Below, one piece after another: positions 38,091 through 43,805 of a stretch of 43,805 bases of DNA (within the stretch, counting starts at the first letter, position 1; each line of letters opens with the position of its first letter). This DNA is from an uncultured Prochlorococcus sp. (GTDB lineage: Bacteria > Cyanobacteriota > Cyanobacteriia > PCC-6307 > Cyanobiaceae). The notes under the pieces are model-generated. The model did no database searches, was not told the DNA's origin, and saw only the letters and a program-made list of their open reading frames with translations. Location of the stretch: positions 1 to 43,805 of the forward strand of contig CACPKH010000010.1 in NCBI GenBank assembly GCA_902634515.1, read 5' to 3'. A program made the position numbers and the translations under genes.

Positions 38091-39077
38091 CTATTTAGTA
38101 AGGCCTATTTCTTTGCGAAGTTGTTTAATTGTAGATTCGCTTAAATAGTTTCCAGCACAGTGTACTTGAGGCATTCGCATTAATTGAGATCTATTTTGCC
38201 TTAATGTATTTTCTATTAATGGGAGACTAGGACTGTCGCATAAAACATAATTTGCTGCTCGCAATAAAGCTAATAAACGACTGCTCACTTCAGGATTCGC
38301 AGTCATTAGAAGTAATTCATTACCTCTCATACTATGCAAAATTACTTCTGCAGCTCTAAGGATGCCTGGACTAATACTGACAATGCCAACGCAGCTACCT
38401 GCTCGGAGCTCTTTAAGCATTGAAAGCTCCTGACTAAAATCGCTTAGATCCACTGCTATGGCTCGAACACCATGTTTTTTTGCTAGTTCTTCAAGTGGTT
38501 GAAGGAAATATCGACTTGTCACTACTGTGCCATTATTTGAATTTGTAAGAATATTTTCTAATTCTTCCATGGGAACCACTTCTACAGGAACATTCAAGTT
38601 GGGCCTTAATTCTTCAGCTATTAACATAGAAGCTCCTATATCTTCCTTTGGAGTACTAACTAACACTCTCGCTCCACATTTCAGCCTCCAGTCAATTTCT
38701 TGAGTAAAAAGCTCTCTTGTTTGCTGCAAAGTGCATCCAGCTTCTAAAAGGCCATCCACACATTTTCTAATTTCGTGATCTATATCAGTGACAGTTTTAG
38801 TGCGGAAATTCGTTGAGGTTTTAATTTCTCTCTGTTTTTGTTGGTCACGCACATATATTCCTGAACCAGCTATTGCTTCTACAACCCCATCGTTTTCTAG
38901 TTGTCGGTAAACCTTGCTTATTGTATTTCTATGCAGACCTGTTTGCATAGCTAGTTGCCTAGTGCTAGGGAGTCTGTGACCAGGAGGATAATGTCTTGCT
39001 GCTATGGCAAAACAAATTTGGTTATAGAGTTGACTCGAAGCAGGAATGTCACTCTCTTGTTGGATATGGAATCTCAC
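38091..39077 (-). CDS. GntR-family transcriptional regulator
   Basis: Residues 1-75 are a GntR winged helix: Q-L-Y-N-Q-I, P-G-H-R-L-P-S-T-R-Q-L-A, H-R-N-T-I-S-K-V-Y-R-Q-L-E-N-D-G and G-S-G-I-Y-V. The remainder, about 230 residues, is neither an aminotransferase domain (MocR type) nor clearly FadR or UTRA. It contains a possible alpha/beta ligand-binding fold (V-R-A-I-A-V-D-L-S-D-F and S-C-V-G-I-V-S-I-S-P-G-I). The effector is unknown. cysE follows by 9 bases, so control of sulfur or cysteine metabolism is an attractive but unproven idea. The 157-base gap downstream of infC would contain its promoter and perhaps its operator. Confidence 0.9.
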   Translation of the reverse strand: MRFHIQQESDIPASSQLYNQICFAIAARHYPPGHRLPSTRQLAMQTGLHRNTISKVYRQLENDGVVEAIAGSGIYVRDQQKQREIKTSTNFRTKTVTDIDHEIRKCVDGLLEAGCTLQQTRELFTQEIDWRLKCGARVLVSTPKEDIGASMLIAEELRPNLNVPVEVVPMEELENILTNSNNGTVVTSRYFLQPLEELAKKHGVRAIAVDLSDFSQELSMLKELRAGSCVGIVSISPGILRAAEVILHSMRGNELLLMTANPEVSSRLLALLRAANYVLCDSPSLPLIENTLRQNRSQLMRMPQVHCAGNYLSESTIKQLRKEIGLTK

Positions 39078-39197
39078 TCCTTTATGCCAGGTTTTAATGT
39101 GACCACAATAGTTTAGTTCGGTTCACAGTGACAATTCATTGTTTGTCATAAGATGATGTGACGGAAATTGGTCTGATTGGGATTTTTAATATCTCCT

Positions 39198-39218
39198 CAA
39201 TTTTTTTGAAGAAAATTG
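39198..39218 (-). terminator. Hairpin downstream of infC
   Basis: CAATTTT and AAAATTG form a 7-bp stem with a 7-base loop, starting 17 bases past the infC stop. It is composed mostly of A/T pairs and lacks a following T tract on the minus strand, so it is a weak terminator candidate. Confidence 0.3.
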
Positions 39219-39234
39219 CTAAATAAAGTGTGTT

Positions 39235-39846
39235 CTACTTACTGATTGTTCTTTCTGCTTTATTTGAGGTGGTTAATTCTTTTTCATTTTTTATTAAAGG
39301 CGTTTTGCGAGGTGTAAGGAACATGATCATGTTTCGTCCTTCACGCTTTGCTGCTTGTTGAATTTCTGCTTGCTCTTCTAAGTCTTTCGCCATTCTTGCA
39401 AGAAGTGTTTCAGCAAGATTTGTGTGCTGAATTTCTCTTCCTCGAAAAATGACTGTGCATTTAACTTTATCTCCAGCTTTTAGAAATCTAGTTGCTTGGC
39501 CAATGCGTACTTGATAGTCATGTTCATCAATTTTGTATCGCATTTTGACTTCTTTCACTTCAGTTTGGTGAGATTTCTTTTTTGCTTCTTTTGCTTTTTT
39601 TTCTTGTTCAAACTTAAATTTTCCATAGTTCATAATTCTGCAGACAGGTGGATCTGCTTTTTCGCTAACCAGAACAAGATCTAGTTCTCTGTCTTTAGAT
39701 ATTTCTAAAGCTTCTTCTCTACTAATGACTCCTAGTTGAGTGCCATCAGCATCAACTACCCTCAACTTTGGATATTTGATACGTTCATTAATGTTTGGAA
39801 GCTCTCTGACTGGAGCGCGACGATCAAAACGAGGACGAGGTGGCAT
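39235..39846 (-). CDS. infC: Translation initiation factor IF-3
   Basis: IF-3 keeps ribosomal subunits apart and checks start-codon pairing. The 203-residue protein has an N-terminal domain ([16 protein letters not shown]), a lysine-rich linker ([12 protein letters not shown]) and a C-terminal domain ([13 protein letters not shown]). It begins with [10 protein letters not shown] and ends with a polar tail of about 20 residues. The start is an ordinary ATG, unlike the autoregulated AUU of E. coli infC. It is separated from rpmI-rplT and lies 62 bases downstream of miaA on the same strand. Confidence 0.97.
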   Translation of the reverse strand: MPPRPRFDRRAPVRELPNINERIKYPKLRVVDADGTQLGVISREEALEISKDRELDLVLVSEKADPPVCRIMNYGKFKFEQEKKAKEAKKKSHQTEVKEVKMRYKIDEHDYQVRIGQATRFLKAGDKVKCTVIFRGREIQHTNLAETLLARMAKDLEEQAEIQQAAKREGRNMIMFLTPRKTPLIKNEKELTTSNKAERTISK

Positions 39847-39908
39847 TCAGTGATATTAGGGAATAAAGCAGAAGAAAGAAAAATGAACAGATCTTGTCTC
39901 TACCTACT

Positions 39909-40808
39909 TCACCCTATAACGTTTTGGATCAAAGATAGTGCTTCTGAAAGAGTGTTTTTTTCATTTAACCATTTTGCATTGTGCTGCCCTTTGAACCAAG
40001 TTTTTTGTTTTTTAGCAAATTGATTAGTTCTAATCGTTGTCAGTGCAATAGCTTCCTTTATAGATAAAGAACCCTCAATGACATTTAATGCCTCTTTGTA
40101 CCCAATGGTTTTTAGTAAAGAAAGTTCTTTTCCGAATTCTTGGATAAGAGCACTTGTTTCCTCAATGAGGCCATTTTTATAGATATTTTTAGTCCTCTGG
40201 GCAATTCGCTCTTGCAGATTCTTTGGATTGAGACCTAGTTCAAGAAAATTCCAAGGAGGAGGTTTTAAAGATTGGAGAGTGCTGATTGGTTGGCCAGTTG
40301 CATAAAATACTTCTAAAGCTCTAATAGTCCTTGAAGGATCAGAAGGAGAAATCCTTTTAGCAGCAATAGGGTCACATTTTTGCAGTAATTGATGACAGAA
40401 TTCTTGGCCAATTTCTTTGAATTGATTACGAAGCAATGGTTGTGGAGGAATAGCAGGAGGAGCTAGACCATAAATTAAAGCTTTTAAATATAGACCACTC
40501 CCTCCTACAAGAAAGCCAATTTCTTTTTCTTGTAAGTTCTTTTGTAAACTCAATTTTGCTTCTTGTTGGAATTCATGAAGTGTTATTTGTTGATTAGGTT
40601 TTCTAAGATCGATTAAAAAATGTTTGATAAGTTTTTGTTGGTCATATGTAGGTTTTGCTGTTCCTATATCCATACCTTTATAGATTTGACGAGAATCAAT
40701 GTTGTGAATATCTAAGTTGAATTTTTGAGCTATTTCAATTGATAGATCAGTTTTCCCACTAGCTGTAGGACCAAGAAGGACTATTATTAGAGGTTTTTTT
40801 TGCTTCAT
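39909..40808 (-). CDS. miaA: tRNA dimethylallyltransferase
   Basis: MiaA adds a dimethylallyl group to A37 of tRNAs that read UNN codons, improving codon reading. The 299-residue protein has Walker A G-P-T-A-S-G-K-T near residues 13-20, [25 protein letters not shown] and [15 protein letters not shown], all typical. It precedes infC by 62 bases on the same strand and diverges from gyrB across 172 bases. That gap holds no convincing small ORF and should contain both promoters. Confidence 0.97.
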   Translation of the reverse strand: MKQKKPLIIVLLGPTASGKTDLSIEIAQKFNLDIHNIDSRQIYKGMDIGTAKPTYDQQKLIKHFLIDLRKPNQQITLHEFQQEAKLSLQKNLQEKEIGFLVGGSGLYLKALIYGLAPPAIPPQPLLRNQFKEIGQEFCHQLLQKCDPIAAKRISPSDPSRTIRALEVFYATGQPISTLQSLKPPPWNFLELGLNPKNLQERIAQRTKNIYKNGLIEETSALIQEFGKELSLLKTIGYKEALNVIEGSLSIKEAIALTTIRTNQFAKKQKTWFKGQHNAKWLNEKNTLSEALSLIQNVIG

Positions 40809-40941
40809 TAGGTTGCAAAGGTTTTTTCTAGGAAAAAAGCTTTAAGTAGATTTTTGATTGATTTACAAAGTTTTTTCAGAGCCTTTTTGGTTACTCGGTG
40901 GTAAATTAAGCATGCCAGGTATAGGCTTCTGGCTGATGTAA

Positions 40942-42957
<2,016 letters not shown>

Positions 42958-42961
42958 AGAC

Positions 42962-43291
42962 ATGAAACTTTCTTCTCGTTTGACATTTTTTATATTATTC
43001 CTTGCTTTATTAATTCCAGTTGATTTACCAGCTGGAGGCTCTATTAAGAAAAATTCAACTATTATTCAACATCAAAAATCTAATTCATATTATGCAAGTA
43101 ATAAATGCTTTCTTAGAGCTTCTCCATCTTTAAATGGATTATGCATTCGATTTATTCCAATTGGAACTCCTCTTAGATTTGTTAGAAGTTGGAAGAGTAT
43201 AGATGGCGAGTATTGGATTCAAGTCCAGGTGTCTTCTTTAGATATTCTCGAAAAGAATATTTTGCCAGTGCGCGGTTGGATTAATGTTTGA
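42962..43291 (+). CDS. Secreted SH3-like domain protein
   Basis: The 109-residue product starts with a clear signal peptide (residues 1-26, T-F-F-I-L-F-L-A-L-L-I-P-V then A-G-G). A short bacterial SH3-type domain follows: C-F-L-R-A-S-P-S-L-N-G-L-C near 49-61, P-I-G-T-P-L-R-F-V near 66-74, W-I-Q-V-Q-V near 85-90 and R-G-W-I at the end. SH3b domains often bind cell wall or other surface partners; this one has no attached enzyme. Two cysteines, C49 and C61, could form a disulfide after export. It starts four bases after gyrB and overlaps crcB by eight bases, which suggests translational coupling. The function is unknown. Confidence 0.82.
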   Translation: MKLSSRLTFFILFLALLIPVDLPAGGSIKKNSTIIQHQKSNSYYASNKCFLRASPSLNGLCIRFIPIGTPLRFVRSWKSIDGEYWIQVQVSSLDILEKNILPVRGWINV

Positions 43292-43673
43292 AAGTTTAAT
43301 AAGTGTTTTAATGATATCGCTTGGCTCTGCTTTAGGAGCAACTTTACGAATTGAATTTATTAGACTATTTAATCTCAGATTTATTAAAGATTTTCCAGTT
43401 ACTATTTTGATAAATATAATTGCAACATTTTTGTTAGGCTCTTTAGTTGCCTTTGAAAGGCAAAATATAAATCACTTATTAATAAATAATGACATGTTAT
43501 TCTTTAAAGTTGGAGTTTTGGGAAGCTTTAGCACATTCTCCGCTTTTATATTAGAAGTTTTTCAAAAAATAAAAATAGGAAAAATATTTGATGCTTTTTG
43601 TATAGTTTTTATTTCATTATTCGGTGGACTTCTATCAGCTTTTCTTGGTTATAAAATTTTCTATGCAAGATGA
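43284..43673 (+). CDS. crcB: Fluoride ion channel CrcB (Fluc), first copy
   Basis: CrcB/Fluc proteins are small dual-topology or heterodimeric channels that export fluoride. The 129-residue product has four hydrophobic helices. Family motifs are G-S-A-L-G-A-T-L-R near the start, I-N-I-I-A-T-F-L-L-G-S with the channel Asn in helix 2, and V-G-V-L-G-S-F-S-T-F-S-A-F containing the S-T-F-S ion-pathway segment. All are intact. It overlaps the SH3-like gene by 8 bases and a second crcB by 11 bases. Two adjacent copies usually mean the channel is a heterodimer of oppositely oriented subunits. No fluoride riboswitch is recognisable. Confidence 0.93.
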   Translation: MFESLISVLMISLGSALGATLRIEFIRLFNLRFIKDFPVTILINIIATFLLGSLVAFERQNINHLLINNDMLFFKVGVLGSFSTFSAFILEVFQKIKIGKIFDAFCIVFISLFGGLLSAFLGYKIFYAR

Positions 43674-43805
43674 TTATTATGGCATTCTAAGAAGATTCTT
43701 TCTCGTTTCATCAGGTGCAGTGCCTGGTGCTTTATTTAGATGGTTAATATCACAGGATTTACTTGCTAATCTTTTTGGTGTATTAATTCTTGGTTTTTTT
43801 TCTGG
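43663..43805 (+). CDS. crcB: Fluoride ion channel CrcB (Fluc), second copy, 3' partial
   Basis: The frame opens at ATG 43663, inside the end of the first crcB, and runs off the right edge with no stop. The visible 47 residues start M-Q-D-D-Y-Y-G-I-L-R-R-F-F. They continue with S-S-G-A-V-P-G-A-L-F-R-W-L, which fits the CrcB G-x-x-G-A-x-x-R-[YW] motif, then N-L-F-G-V-L-I-L-G-F-F-S, the helix-2 Asn segment. It differs from the first copy, as expected for a heterodimer partner. Identity rests on these motifs and the tandem position. Confidence 0.85.
   Translation, partial: MQDDYYGILRRFFLVSSGAVPGALFRWLISQDLLANLFGVLILGFFS

Noticed and set aside
43260-43300. Fluoride riboswitch before crcB
   Set aside because: crcB starts inside the preceding gene, leaving no room, and no riboswitch core is seen.

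Overview
This window looks like a stretch of chromosome from a marine picocyanobacterium, most likely Prochlorococcus (possibly a low-light type; that part is inference). It is AT-rich and tightly packed, with no gene-free stretch over 300 bases. It carries photosynthetic and cyanobacterial markers: psbZ, ycf23, a Psb34-like one-helix protein, both sulfolipid genes (sqdB, sqdX), a four-ACT-domain aspartate kinase and a cyanobacterial SecA. I saw no phage, transposon, CRISPR or genomic-island signature. Nearly every gene is ordinary core metabolism or information processing.

Layout: (1) 1-1.3 kb holds a 5'-truncated, in-frame chimera of a fatty-acid desaturase N-terminus and a methionine-gamma-lyase-like ('aluminium resistance') PLP enzyme. 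(2) 1.3-4.7 kb holds gcvH and gcvP. (3) 4.7-7.7 kb holds a small conserved-looking hypothetical gene facing sqdX, sqdB and a 55-residue Psb34-like gene. (4) 7.7-9.9 kb, minus strand, holds thiG, a TPR membrane protein, rplT and rpmI. (5) 9.9-12.9 kb holds a SpoIID/LytB-domain protein and a membrane GT2 glycosyltransferase. (6) 12.9-18.2 kb, minus strand, is the proteostasis block tig-clpP-clpX followed by dnaX. (7) 18.3-22.3 kb holds asd-dapA and RNase J. (8) 22.3-29.2 kb holds tilS, ycf23, uvrB, lysC and holA. (9) 29.2-33.7 kb holds cobH, mutS, psbZ, ribH and tRNA-Gly(GCC). (10) 33.8-39.9 kb holds a GNAT acetyltransferase, secA, cysE, a GntR regulator and infC. (11) 39.9-43.8 kb holds miaA, gyrB, an SH3-like secreted protein and two tandem crcB fluoride-channel genes, the second cut by the right edge.

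How the genes fit together: lysC, asd and dapA supply three of the first steps of the aspartate/lysine pathway from separate loci. Trigger factor and ClpXP form a folding/degradation module. DnaX and HolA are both clamp-loader subunits. SqdB and SqdX make the phosphate-free membrane lipid SQDG. gcvH and gcvP are two of the four glycine cleavage components used in photorespiration and C1 metabolism.

The most unusual items are the chimeric first gene, whose junction looks like a microhomology deletion or an assembly chimera, and a recurring design at convergent gene ends. At those junctions an inverted repeat spans both stop codons, so each arm encodes the last residues and stop of one gene (clearest at secA/cysE, also seen at the hypothetical/sqdX and uvrB/lysC junctions). 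Two long A-tracts, in gcvP (A10) and dnaX (A9), are flanked by stops in both alternative frames and are candidates for transcriptional slippage. No entirely new multi-gene system is evident.
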